Assembly (NCBI GenBank): GCA_963920575.1
Contig: OY986968.1
Coordinates: forward strand, 25,240,129 to 25,304,128
Length of the DNA stretch: 64,000 nucleotides
Source: Narthecium ossifragum
Lineage: Eukaryota > Streptophyta > Magnoliopsida > Dioscoreales > Nartheciaceae
Direction of reading: 5' to 3'
This document shows positions 11,441-23,405 of this stretch, piece after piece. A program made the translations under genes and the position numbers. The number at the start of each line of letters is the position of its first letter. The stretch's first letter is position 1. The notes under the pieces were generated by a model. It was not told the DNA's origin. It worked only from the letters and a program-made list of their open reading frames with translations, and did not search any database.

Positions 11441-12235
11441 ATGTTCTCTTTTCAAAATTCTCTTTTCTCTTGACAGGGGAGAAGGGGCAGCAAGAACAGA
11501 GGGAACTCGTTGACAGGGGAGAAGGGGTCTTTTCTTTGTTCTCTCTACTCTCTTCTCTCTGCTCTTTTCTTAGTTCTCTTTTCAATGTTCACTTTTCAAA
11601 ATTCTCTTTTCAAAATCCTCTTTTCTCTCTACTCTCTACTCTCTTCTCTTTTCTTAGTTCTATTTTCTCTTTTCTCTTTTCTCTCTTCTATGTTCTCTTT
11701 TCAAAATTCTCTTTTATCTTTTCTCTCTACTCTCTTCTCTATGCTCTTTTCAAAATTCTCTTTTCAAAATTCTCTTCTCTATTAGCATATGAATCCAGAC
11801 AGCATTCTCTTTTCTCTCTTCTATGTTCTCTTTTCAAAATTCTCTTTTCTCTTTTCTCTCTACTCTCTTCTCTCTGCTCTTTTCAAAATTCTCTTCTCTA
11901 TTAGCATATGAATCCAGACAGCATTCTCTTTTCTCTCTTCTATGTTCTCTTTTCAAAATTCTCTTTTCTCTTTGCTCTCTACTCTCTTCTCTTTTCAAAA
12001 TTCTCTTCTCTATTAGCATATGAATCCAGACAGCATTCTCTTTTCTCTCTTCTATGTTCTCTTTTTAAAATTCTCTTTTCTCTTTTCTCTCTACTCTCTT
12101 CTCTCTGCTCTTTTCAAAATTCTCTTTTCAAAATTCTCTTCTCTATTAGCATATGAATCCAGGCAACATTCTCTTTTCTCTCTTCTATGTTCTCTTTTCA
12201 AAATTCTCTTTTCTCTTGCCAAGAATCAGAGAAGG
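11440..12235. repeat. Pyrimidine-rich TTCTCT minisatellite with a higher-order unit
   Basis: Reverse complement of the left array. Four copies of a larger unit are marked by TTAGCATATGAATCCAG at about 11782, 11901, 12013 and 12146, so the period varies from 112 to 133 bp. Frames rich in Phe, Ser and Leu across it are translation artefacts. Confidence 0.85.
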
Positions 12236-12274
12236 TATCTACAGGTTCCAAGCGTAGTCCCTTTGGATCCTCTC

Positions 12275-12660
12275 TTCTATGTGCCATGTGGTTCCTCTCC
12301 TCCCTTTGGATCCTCTCCACGTACGCTAGCATCCCCCTCCTGGCGTAGTCCCTGGCAAAGGTGTCGACCACCAGTGCGTCGGCGACGAACCCCGCCAGCG
12401 TGATGAACTGCCAGCAGAACCCAAGCCTCGCGATCCTCGGTATGAAGTCCCCCATCTCCTCGTCGGACATCCCCGACTCGTCCCAGTTGAACGATGGTGA
12501 GAGGTTGTAGGCCAGCATCACCTCGGGCTGCACCGACTTCACCCCCTTGGCGAACATGGTGCACTCGCCGAGGTTCGGGTTGGACTTCTCCATCCAGATG
12601 AGGTCGGCGTGGTGCGCGAAGGCCCAGCCGCGAACGATGGCCGCCACTACCGATCCCTGG
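12275..12660 (-). pseudogene. Captured fragment of isocitrate lyase
   Basis: About 120 residues on the minus strand match the C-terminal part of plant isocitrate lyase: [66 protein letters not shown]. The match starts without an initiator context and after EERN passes into unrelated sequence and then into the CT-rich array. Substrate-binding segments N-terminal to this (including KKCGH) are absent, so it cannot encode the glyoxylate-cycle enzyme. Confidence 0.85.
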
Positions 12661-12711
12661 AACAGATCCCTGGAACATGTAGAAGCCTTCTCTGGTTCTT
12701 GACGAGAAGAG

Positions 12712-12757
12712 AAGAGGAGGAGGAGGAGGAGGAGGAGGAGGAGGAAGAGGAAGAGGA
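12712..12757. repeat. (AGG)n microsatellite
   Basis: An uninterrupted GAGGAGGAGG run close to the right end of the Pack-MULE. Confidence 0.9.
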
Positions 12758-12909
12758 GAGCGTATGTTTTTTTAGGTTGTTGTAGTAGGGGGGCATAGGT
12801 GTCTTTTGAAGTGATAGATGGTGTTAAGGCCCCAAATCTTATGCTTAGTGTTTTTTTAACGGGATAAGTCTAGTTTATGGTGCTGACGCCCCTTCCCCCT
12901 TGATTAAAT

Positions 12910-15280
12910 GAGTGTTGTTGAGAGGCCACATAAAGGCTATAAGGGCTTTTGGTTTTGTATTGGAAATCAACATGCAAAATAAGTGTTTGTACTTGTAATC
13001 ATTCCTATATATTCTAGTGAAAATTGGTGTGGCATGTGGACGGACCTCAAATTGAGAAAACCACGTAAAAATCTCTCGTGTATGTTCTTCTTTGTTTTTC
13101 ATTTTTTTTTCTTTCGTTCATTAGTTGCTCGATCCTGATCCGAGAGAGATATCCAACATATATTCTAATAGACCCGCCAACACATTGGCTCCTGTATTTT
13201 TGCAACACAATAAATTTTCACATCATCCAGCATTTATTCCTTCTTGATAATATCAGAGGCTAGCTAGACTTGCTAGAACATGATCAATCCCTAATGACAT
13301 TGCTCCAAGATGATCATTCTATATGCCATTGTGATCTCAATAAACAACAGCAAAACATTTATCAAGCTATTAAGAGATTTCACAGCTAAGCGAACGAGAG
13401 TAAGATGATCAAATGAACATCAAGTCAAGATTCCTGAAGAACACAGAGGTTTGAGGAGATAGATGTATGGATGCAGTCATATTCTCCAACATGAAGCATT
13501 ACTTCAAGAAATCATCATAGAATAGCACCAAAGAAACTACAAAATTCAGATAAACAAACAAGTAATTAAAAAGCGAGAAAGCTTACATCCAAGACGAAGG
13601 CTTCGACTGTAGGGACTCCAGAGCTTGTGAGAAATAAGCATGGTTAACATTGATTCGATGTGACCAAGATGAAAAGAAGGAAAGAAAGAGAGAATCCAAT
13701 GAGGTCTCTATCTTTTTATGAGTACCTGAAAACAAACAATACATACATGCAAAATTGTTCTGTTTATTTGTAACGTATCACAGAGTCGAATTCCACGTTT
13801 GTTATCGTATCGTATTTAATAAGCTGACCCATTTGATCCATTTCAAAAGTATGCTTAAGATCCGTTAATCTTCAGATCATTTTGTTCGGATCATATTTTA
13901 ATTTAACGTAATCCGTCTTGAAAGACCTATTTGAGACACGATAGTTACATTCTAATGCAAACATGTAAAATGTAAGGTTCAATACATTTTTGTACCCTCA
14001 AGTTCCGACTAAGTTTCAATTCAGCCCCTTTTAAATTTTAATGGCGTCAATTTAGTCTTTAGCCTGCGGATCAACTCATCTTCACCTCTCTTCGATGTGA
14101 GGGTGCATCCACCGTCCATCAATCACTCCAGCGAACCTGGCGGCGGCCTTCCACAATCCCCGGCACGGACCAGGCCCACCCACGCTGTGCCCATACGAGA
14201 CTAACCCCGCCGACGCGATTGGCACTTGCGACCGCCGAGAGCATGGCACCACCGAGTCATGTGCGAGACGAGGGCCCACCACGTGCGAGGTGATGGCCCC
14301 TCGCTGAACAGTCCTCGTCCGTGGCACGTGCTCCCGCATGTCCGCCACCACACACGTGTCTGCATGGTGGCCGTCCATGCGCCAAACTAACCTTCTCTAT
14401 AGGGCAATAACTCCTGGCATCATCCAGAGAAACTAATGCCCATAGTTCCGAAGATATGATTATTTATGACAACAGCTACCTATGTGATATTTGAAAGAAA
14501 TCTTAAACAGTAGAGCTGTAGAGAACTGAACACATAATTATATAATGGTTTTTTCTGCTAGCAGTAGCCATTTTTCACCGTCGATGTAAATTTATTCCCT
14601 TCTATTGTCTCTTATAAGATATATCCTCTGCAAAATATAAGAAACAAACGTCATCGATTATTTCAAAAGTTTTGTGTGCGAGTATATATATGTATGCATG
14701 GAATTTAGAAATAGACTAATGAGACCAGGATTTGAACTCTCTTTCTTCCGCTAATTAATATCATCTTGACATCGCTAATCATGCTTTGACAGTAGGGTAC
14801 TGATGCCTTTATGGTCTTGATTCCAACTTCTTGTTTGTGGTATAGGTTTCTTGTCTCTTCCCGTTTTAACTGAAGCAGTAGAAGGTTCATGGTTATTATA
14901 AGGTTATGCGGTTGAGATTTACTGGACTGACAGTATAAGATTTCAATTAATGGAGATCGAGATCCATATCAATCAATTCAAAATATCCAGGAAGCTAGCT
15001 AATCCATTTTGCAGTGGCTCACTCGACAAAGACAAGCTGAGACATTGTGGGTATGTCTCTTGATTTGTGAACAAAGACTGTGAGGATCTCGTGGGAAAAT
15101 TTAGGCCTTTTTGTTTCCATATTGTAGCTAGCTAGAGTACTGCCAATGTATCCTTTGTTTTCTTCCCCTGAAGTATATATATAAAAGCTGAACATGTACC
15201 TCTGGATTGAGATGATTATTTGAGCCCGTTGATGCCTTATGCACATGCATACAAACTTCAAGCGGCGCATATATAATGCG
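12910..15280. other. Intergenic, no supported gene
   Basis: Mostly AT-rich. A GC-rich island at about 14080-14390 has an open minus-strand frame of 98 codons with no recognisable domain. The preceding sequence has the look of old retroelement DNA. I see no exon I can support. Confidence 0.5.
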
Positions 15281-15480
15281 NNNNNNNNNNNNNNNNNNNN
15301 NNNNNNNNNNNNNNNNNNNNNNNNNNNNNNNNNNNNNNNNNNNNNNNNNNNNNNNNNNNNNNNNNNNNNNNNNNNNNNNNNNNNNNNNNNNNNNNNNNNN
15401 NNNNNNNNNNNNNNNNNNNNNNNNNNNNNNNNNNNNNNNNNNNNNNNNNNNNNNNNNNNNNNNNNNNNNNNNNNNNNNNN
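15281..15480. other. Assembly gap (200 N)
   Basis: A run of exactly 200 N, the length often used for a gap of unknown size. It abuts a tandem satellite directly, so collapsed repeat copies are the likely reason for the gap. Open frames across it have no meaning. Confidence 0.99.
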
Positions 15481-16015
15481 GTAGGAAACCTGGGAAGTAA
15501 CTACCAATATTTGTAGTTACTTCCCATAATTGTAGTTACTTTTCTATAATTTGTAGTTACTATCGCAGAAAAAATGTAGGAAAATTGGGAAGTAACTACC
15601 AATATTTGTAGTTACTTCCCATAATTGTAGTTACTTTTCCATAATTTGTAGTTACTATCACAGAAAAAAGGTAGGAAAACTGGGAAGTAACTACCAATAT
15701 TTGTAGTTACTTCCCATAATTGTAGTTACTTTTCCATAATTTGTAGTTACTATCCCGGAAAAAAGGTAGGAAACTGGGAAGTAACTACCAATATTTGTAG
15801 TTACTTCCCCTAATTGTAGTTACTTTTACATAATTTGTAACTACTATCGCAGGAAAAAGGTAGGAAAACTGGGAAGTAACTACCAATATTTGTAGTTACT
15901 TCCCATAATTGTAGTTACTTTTTCATAATTTGTAGTTACTATCCCAGAAAAAAGGTAGGAAAACTGGGAAGTAACTACAAATATTGGTAGTTATTTCCCA
16001 TACTTGTAGTTACTA
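15481..16015. repeat. 95-bp tandem satellite, about 5.6 copies
   Basis: Unit starts (GTAGGAAAAC) lie at 15481, 15576, 15671, 15766, 15860 and 15955, a period of 94-95 bp. Each unit contains AGTAACTAC facing several GTAGTTACT copies, so every monomer can fold on itself. The array touches the N gap and probably continues into it. Confidence 0.93.
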
Positions 16016-16364
16016 TTAATGCCCCCATTAATGCATGCATCCAACAATAAGTGGATGCATGCATGCCTTTCCTGTATTGGGAAATAGGTGTATATATTCC
16101 CAACCACTCTAATTAATGCCAACCACCTAATTCAAAAACTATCCATCCATCTCTCATTTAATAAAATACATAAAGGGTATTCTAGAGATAAAAAAAGTAC
16201 AGTTGTCCAAAAAGGGACTAAATGGCTTAAAATCTTTCAAGGAGACTAAATAGCAAACATCTTCTCCCAGAGAGACTAAACGGCAATTTTCCCCTAAATA
16301 AACACAATTAGATAATCTAGATTGTATGATAGAATGCACTGTATTTTATTAAATCAATAACAAC

Positions 16365-16425
16365 TCTTGGTTAGCTCAAATGGTTAGGATTGTAATGAGC
16401 TGGTCTTTTTATTGGGTTATAAATT
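16365..16425 (+). mobile_element. Possible truncated tRNA-derived SINE
   Basis: A segment with GGTTAGCTCAAATGGTTAGG, similar to a pol III A box, is flanked by ATAACAAC at 16357-16364 and 16426-16433. A full B box is not present. The 8-bp flank in AT-rich DNA could be chance. Confidence 0.3.
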
Positions 16426-16433
16426 ATAACAAC

Positions 16434-18360
16434 AAAAGACTGCTTGATTTAAATTGAGCTCCTATCCCCAAAGAAGAAAATGACGAACAGTTGTCACCAT
16501 TATCTTCAGTTTTCATATGAAAAGTTTTGTGCGACATGCTTAGTACCCATGACCCATCGAAGGTATACCAATTCGAATAAGTTATTTCAAATGCAAAGAA
16601 CAAAGAGATCCTCTTCTTCAGAAACAAGGCACAACAGGGAAGAGAGAAGTACGTAAACAACAAAGGGTAAAACCTGATGAGAAAGGACAACGCCAGCGCT
16701 GCAGCAATATTAAAAGGAAAACATGGGCCAGCACGATCCAGCGTAAATTTCCAGGAAACAGGTGTCCATCTGGAGATTAAAGAAAGGTATCAGATACTAA
16801 GGAGATTATTTAAGTTAAGAGCATGGAATCAAGAAAGAGAGTTTAGAATGGAGAAAAGGGGTCAAAATACAGAGCTTTTGTACGTTTTCTTCAACCAATG
16901 GTTAAACAAAGATAGATCCATCCATAGACCGCGGCAGCGTCTGTCTGACACCGAAGAGCAGCGGCGGATATTTAAAAGCGCGGCGGTATACGGCGGTGGT
17001 GCCGGATTCTCTGTACAACTTGTCCACCGTACCATAAAACCTCCCTTTATTATTCTATATTACTTATAACCCCTATTTTTCAGCGTGAGAACCGCTGAGT
17101 GGCTGGCTCTCACAAGCTCTTATTCTCACAAGAAAAAAAAAATGCACTTGAATACATCTAATAATTAGGGCTAATTTGCAAAGTGGGCAGTCCAATGGAA
17201 AGAAGTCAAGTTGAAATAGATAAATGGAACTCTGGTCAAAGACAATGTGTCAAAGTTGGGCTAATCCCACTAGATTAGCGGAGTAAACTGCGTTGAGGAT
17301 TTCACTTGTTCCAATACACCAAACTCTTTGACTCATGTTCACAGTCCACATATATAAGTTGATACTCACAAGCAAGTCCCATGTCACATGGCTTAATATA
17401 TGGATGAAGAAGACTGGACCCAAACCAAACTTTTATTTATGTCTGCAAACCCAACTGTTTTAATTAGCGGCCATCTTGCCATTAATTTAGTCCCCATCTC
17501 CATCCCTCCCACACAGGTCATCTTTGAAGACCAAATAGGCATACTTCCGTCTCTTATTAGCATGGGTTTGCTATTGGGAGATGCCTAAATGGCTAATGTG
17601 GAGAACAACCAAACATATCGAAGCAAGTTAAGCCAGCCGAAAAGAAGAGTTTGTTTGTTCTCAGCCCACTGGAGAGAGCTTTGCATGTTAGTCAATAAGC
17701 CACCTTTAGAATTAGGACATCCTCTTAATTATTCTTTCCTCTCTGGTATAAAACTGTGTAATAAACCCAAACTCTTGTTCAATTTTCTACACTAAAAAAG
17801 TTCCATCTAAATAGATATAAAAGAGCTCACATTCGAATACAGAAAAAGAAGGTGTCTGGCCTGAAACCCTGCAACTTGGCATGGGGCCATCCAAAGGATG
17901 AGCCCCCTCAGAGCTAACGAACGGCCCGGATGGCTCATCATCCAAGGGTCCCTCACTGTTCTCATGGCAACTGCACTTCCCTGCATGGCATGCAATAACT
18001 CCAACTTATTAAAAGCCACCCAACCTAAAACCAATCCTCAAAAAATAACTATGGGGTATGTTTTAATATTGGTCGCCTGGAAAGATCTCATCATTATTAC
18101 TACCGCCTCTCTCTATGGACTATAGTGTAATAAGTTACCTCTACCGTAAAACTGCACCGACCCGTCTCTCTGAACACTCACATGACATGTTTTTCACTTT
18201 CCAAACTGTTTTGTTTTCGGTTTCTCAGCACTCTCTCTCAGTCTCTCTCTCTTGATCTCTAGAGAGAAAGTGTTGTGGGAAAACAACGAAATCAGTATTT
18301 TTATATTAGGAGGCATTGAATAATCTCTGCCATGCTTCAGGCTTGTTGCTCACCTTTTCT
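16434..18360. other. Intergenic upstream of the endoglucanase gene
   Basis: No gene recognised. The last part should contain the endoglucanase promoter; CT-rich initiator-like tracts occur around 18220-18265 and 18380-18430. Confidence 0.5.
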
Positions 18361-18363
18361 CCC

Positions 18364-18369
18364 TATATA
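18364..18369 (+). promoter_or_regulatory. TATA box of the endoglucanase gene
   Basis: CTATATAG lies about 145 bp before the chosen ATG at 18513, a normal plant TATA position if the leader is about 110 bases. Confidence 0.5.
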
Positions 18370-18512
18370 GAGAATAGAGAGAGACCCCTTGAGCTCCTCA
18401 TCTCCCCCATTTCTACTCTCTTCCTCTCCTGGGGCTTATCAGAGGATATTGCTGATAGCCCACGTCCACACTGGCTCATTAGAGGGGTTTGAGGGACTTA
18501 AGAAGGGCTCTC

Positions 18513-21500
18513 ATGGCTGGTGCTGTGGTTGTGCTTTCTACTTTGCTGCTGCTAAGTGTGTCATTGGCCTCCGCTGGGCATGACTACAGGAAGGCTCTTA
18601 GCAAGAGCATTCTCTTCTTTGAGGCACAGAGATCTGGGTATCTTCCTGGAAACCAGAGGGTTAACTGGAGGTCTAATTCTGGGCTCCTGGACGGAAAGGC
18701 CAATGGGGTAATATATCCTCACAAACCCTCCTCTCTGTTTTTTTTTTCCCATTTTTCTTCTGATTTTAGTTTTTTTTTTGCACAATTTCTCTCTTTATCT
18801 GATTTGGGGTTTAATTCAGTTGTTTTATCCTGTTTTTTCTCGTTAGTGATGGTGATGGAAAGGGAAATCAGAGGAGCTTCTTTGTTTTATCTACTTAGAT
18901 GCCATTTTCTTTATGGTTTCCTTGTTGAGAATGCCAATAACTTGACAAAAAGTGAGATTTAATGGGCCATAAGAGAGAGTTCCCCCCATCGCCTCACCTA
19001 ACTCTCTTTCTCGCCGTCATTATCATCTAAAAGATCTCCATAAGACTTCCATATATAAAACTCCCACAATAGCAAGCCTTTTTTTTTTGGTGCTTTTCCA
19101 CTTTAATATTAATCGTTATTAACCAAGGTTGTATGGTAAAAAGTAAAACCAGAATTCACTACTGCCATTTTTGTTTTTGTTTTTGTTAAAAATAAACTTG
19201 ATGCTAAACAATGTAGATCTGATTCATTTATATCACCAATTTTTCATTACAAAAGTTGGGTTTTTGCTGATTTTTTTTTGGTAATGCAATGGCAAACAGG
19301 TAGATCTTGTTGGGGGGTATTATGATGCAGGGGACAATGTGAAGTTTGGGCTGCCCATGGCCTTCACCATCACCATGATGTCATGGAGCATTTTGGAGTA
19401 CGGCAAGCAAATAGCTGGGAATGGAGAGCTGGGGCATGCCATGGAGGCTGTCAAGTGGGGCACTGACTACCTCCTCAAAGCCCACCCAGAGCCGAACGTC
19501 TTCTACGGAGAGGTGAGAGTAGTTGCCCTTCTCTTTTAAGGCCATAAATATATGGCACCATATCTTGACCATTGCTTTAATGACACTCACAATGGGTGCA
19601 TCTGTCATGATTCAACCATGAAACATTCATGACTCTGGTCTCTGCCATTGCACCCAGCACATGCAATGTTTCATTGTCACATGGTGGACCACTGGATCGG
19701 TATTTTGACTACAATGAAGGTTGTTTGGGTGCTAATAGCACTGTACTTTTGGGCATTGTACAGGTTGGCGATGGGAACACGGATCACTACTGCTGGCAGA
19801 GGCCGGAGGACATGACGACCAACCGGCAAGCCTACCGGGTCGACGCCGACCACCCAGGGTCCGACCTCGCCGGCGAGTCGGCGGCGGCTTTGGCCTCGGC
19901 GTCCATGGTGTTCCACCGCTCCAACCCGGCCTACTCTAACGAGCTCCTCACCCACGCCAAGCAGGTCCGGGTCTATCATCAAACTCCTAGATAATAACCC
20001 AATCTCAAAAAAGCTTTACTCTCATCGGGACCGTCCACGTGTTTTCCTCCACCCATGTGGTAAAAACCCCGCTTTTTTAATGCGTGTGGGGCCCCTCCGC
20101 CTGCACGTTAGGTTAAGGCGTGGGCCGTGGTCAGCTTTCCGTGACTCGCGGATCTCGCTGTCCGGATCGGAAGATATGGACGGTTGGGATAACGTGGGGA
20201 ACCACTGTCGGTGGTCTTTTAAGTCCCTATACGGAATGACCGTTTTACCCCTACACTCCTCTCATATCCACCGTCGAATGCGGGGTCATAATCGTGGCTT
20301 TAATTAAAGGGCGTTGTCCGTATAATGAAACATTTATCTGAAATTCTGAAAAAATAAATCGGGGGATATTGTTTCAGCTGTTCGAGTTCGCAGACAAGTA
20401 CCGGGGGAAGTACGACCGCAGCATCATAGTGGCACAAAAGTACTACCAATCCTACAGTGGATACGCGGTGAGTACCTTCATTGGGCCATTGATTGGACGG
20501 TTGCGATCGTCTGGTGTGTCTATTGGGTTTATAATTTGTGTTTGGGTGTGTTGTGATATGCTTGCAGGATGAGTTGCTGTGGGCTGCGGCGTGGTTGTAC
20601 CAGGCCACAGACGACCGCTACTACCTGGACTATCTGGCCAATAACGGCGGTGCATTGGGTGGGACCGGCTGGGCCATGACCGAGTTCGGTTGGGATGTCA
20701 AATACGCCGGTGCCCAAGTCCTCGCCGCCAAGGTAAGCTTTACCTCGTACCTTTTATATTCAAATTAATTTAACCGTTTGGAAACATTCTGAATTTCGGA
20801 CTCGGATCCATTTGGGTCAAGTCCGACACAGATCTGATCCCAACCCAGCAAAGGCTGATGGTTCATATAATCATATTCCTGACCGCTGCTTTTGCTTATG
20901 TTCACACACAGTTCCTTCTTCAAGGCAAGGCTGGTCAGCATTCCTCTGTTTTGGAGAAATACCAAGAGAAGGCGGAGTACTTCATGTGTTCGTGCCTCGG
21001 AAAGGGTGCACGCAACGTTCAGAGGACGCCGGGAGGACTGCTTTTCCGGCAGAGGTGGAATAACCTGCAGTTCGTGACAAGTGCATCCTTCCTGCTCACT
21101 GTCTACTCTGACTATCTGACTTCCGCCGGGAGGAGTGTTCGATGTGCTTCAGGCACTGCCGCTCCTTCGGAGCTCCTCTCTTTTGCCAGGTCCCAGGTGA
21201 GTCGAATTAGATCTTCAAATGCTTTAAGGCAAAAGGAGTAAATTTGATCTTCAAGTTGTCATGTACTGCTTCGACGATTTTAGTGTCAATTGTCTGGGAA
21301 ATTTAGTAGTAATTTATGTGTGAAATATCTTGCTTTTAAGTAACAGCATGCAGGTGTAATACATACTGTGGCATTGTTAGTTACTAGCCAGTACATTATT
21401 CTCATGTTATGAAGTAAAGTGTTGGAAGCTATAAGCTTTTCTTTCAGGTGGATTACAATAACTTTTAACTGGCTGCACCTTTTCTTTCAGGTGGATTACA

Positions 21501-22422
21501 TTCTTGGTGATAATCCGAGAGCCACAAGCTACATGGTGGGCTATGGCAGCACATACCCCCAGCAGGTGCACCACCGGGGCTCTTCAATTGTGTCCATTAA
21601 GGTCAATCCTAGCTTTGTCGGCTGCAGGGAAGGTTACAATACCTGGTTCAGCCGGAAGGCCAGTGATCCGAACCTTCTTGATGGTGCCATTGTTGGTGGC
21701 CCCGATGCTTATGACAACTTTGCTGATGAGAGGGATAACTATGAGCAAACCGAGCCTGCTACCTATAACAATGCTCCGATGGTCGGCCTCTTGGCACGTC
21801 TAGGCAGCGGCAATGGCGGCTTTAATCAACTGCTTCCAGGTTTCTTGAAGAGATTGATACTCTTTTTAGCTCAGTTTCTTTATTGCAATGTGATGCTAAT
21901 GATTGTTGTGTTTTTATTTGCAGTTGTCGTCCCTGCTCTTAGAGTTCCAGTAAAGAAGGAAAACCTGAATCCCCTGCCTAAACCGATGCCATCTACTGCT
22001 CCAGGTATGCTTGATCTTTGCTCGCTAATCATCACATGACACTAGAAATGAAAACTTCATCTAGGTTCCATAGATAAATGTAAATTGTTAGATCACCAAC
22101 CCTTTGATAATTGGTTGCAGTGACCAAATCCTCATCACCATTCACTATTGAGCAAACGACAACAACATCATGGAATGCTAAGGGTAAAACCTACCACAGG
22201 TGCTCCACCATTGTGACCAACAAGTCATCAAAGACTGCAAAGAACATCAACATCTCAATTTCCAACCTTTATGGGCCAATATGGGGCCTCAGTATGGTTG
22301 CCAATGGCTATGGATTCCCCACATGGATCAGCTCATTGCCTGCTGGGAAGAGCTTCGAATTCGTGTACATCTACTCGTCTTCGCCCGCTGACGTGAGGGT
22401 TTCAGAGTATACCCTGGTCTGA
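18513..22422 (+). CDS. GH9 class C endo-1,4-beta-glucanase with CBM49
   Basis: Nine exons with consistent phases: 18513-18707, 19300-19512, 19764-19964, 20378-20467, 20568-20732, 20912-21196, 21491-21839, 21924-22004, 22121-22422; 626 residues. A signal peptide ([21 protein letters not shown]) precedes the GH9 domain, which starts [19 protein letters not shown]. Catalytic elements are present: [23 protein letters not shown] and [15 protein letters not shown] (acid Glu). A short proline/lysine-rich linker ([17 protein letters not shown]) leads to a C-terminal CBM49 of about 100 residues with [17 protein letters not shown] and [26 protein letters not shown]. This layout defines secreted class C enzymes, which cut beta-1,4-glucan in the cell wall. 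Chosen start: the first ATG in frame with the signal peptide. A duplicated acceptor lies in the intron before exon 7. Confidence 0.95.
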
Positions 22423-23350
22423 GATCTTAATTCTCAAAGCCAACAAGAAGGATAAGCAGGAATGGATAAGCAGGAATGCAGAAAGGAATGCAGTGGTGTC
22501 TTTTGGTTATGCTATATGAGAGTTGTGCAGCTATACAGTACTGTAGCCTATGGAGGTTCTTTTTATAACCTCCTCATCCATAATGCATGGGTCTGGCTAG
22601 AAGCTTTTACTAGATGGTCATATGAATAATTGCAGGTGAGGACTTGGGGAGAAAGGTGTGAAGGGACGTAAAATGGAGTGCTCATCCTCTTTCTCCTCAT
22701 CCTCTATTAGCTTTAATTACTAGGTATTGAGAGTTTGAGTAGCAGCTGTCAGGAGGTCAAGGTGCTTCTTGGCAAATCTTATTGCGAGTATTTTCTTTTC
22801 TTTTTTTTTTTTTTTTTCCTCTTTCCTCTTGCAAACAACAAGAGATTGTCTGTCTCTGTTTAGCCTGATCGTTTTCTATATTAATAGAGATTGTGTGCTG
22901 TTGGCAACTACCTTTGTTCTTTTGATGCGTTAATGATGTTGATGACCATGGTTGTATCCAGAAGCACTGCATGATTCCAAGCTCCCCAAGCCTACAATGA
23001 AAGTTATATCTGGAAGAAGCACTGCGTGGCTGCGTGCCAAGCCTCCATTGAAAGCCATATCTAAAAGCGCCGCATTCCAACCTTGCTAATGTACGCCGTT
23101 TACACGTCCCGCCACGGCGCGATTTCCGTGACCCACGACGACTCATCTTGACCCTCCATCGGCCGGTGGGTCCCTTCTCACGCTCCTCCGTCGTGGGCCT
23201 CTTTGAACCCCAAAATGCCGCCCAAAACGCCTTTTGCCCCTTCGCGTCCAGCTCTGGGCAATCCCCGGCCGCATTCCGATACGGGTGCCCACCGCTCAGC
23301 GGCACCATACGTTACACGACGGCCACGCCACCCTCTCCCATGCGGATTCG
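22423..23350. other. Intergenic; endoglucanase 3' UTR and PP2C-pseudogene upstream region
   Basis: No gene seen. Two related GCACTGC-containing blocks (about 22965 and 23015) look like a small local duplication. A GC-rich stretch from 23095 leads to a relict TATA box (TATAAATA, 23355-23362) before the pseudogene. Confidence 0.5.
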
Positions 23351-23405
23351 CCCCTATAAATACTTCATAACATTCTATGCAACCGGAATAAAAGAGAACT
23401 TGCTC

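Larger units (their letters stand above)
9963..12900. mobile_element. Pack-MULE-like element with captured gene fragments
   Basis: The block is bounded by the direct repeat TTGATTAAAT at 9953-9962 and 12900-12909, which fits a 9-bp MULE target duplication with one extra matching base. Its two ends are degenerate long inverted repeats. The left end (9963 to about 10110) has ACACCA, AGATTTAAGGTGTAAGCACC and TTTACCCCCTATGATGAC. The reversed right end has GCACCATA, AGATTTGGGGCCTTAACACC and CACCTATGCCCCCCTACTAC in the same order. Inside are minus-strand fragments of isocitrate lyase and non-specific phospholipase C, a third unidentified coding-like fragment, and long GA/CT minisatellites. No transposase was seen, so the element is non-autonomous. 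The TIR match is visible but degenerate, hence moderate confidence. Confidence 0.65.

Noticed and set aside
10909..12403. Long Phe/Ser/Leu-rich open frames ([14 protein letters not shown]), which look like membrane proteins
   Set aside because: They are translations of the AGAGAA/TTCTCT minisatellite and change frame freely; no gene signal.
12198..12678. Isocitrate lyase as a functional gene
   Set aside because: Only the C-terminal third is present, with no N-terminal exons, and it runs into repeats.
13570..13720. Minus-strand ATG followed by about 20 codons and a GTAAGC donor
   Set aside because: Tempting as a first exon, but no partner exon or recognisable protein was found.
14082..14378. 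GC-rich 98-codon minus-strand frame
   Set aside because: No domain, odd composition, and old repeat-like surroundings.
15019..15507. Open frames spanning the N run
   Set aside because: Unknown bases were read as open codons; meaningless.
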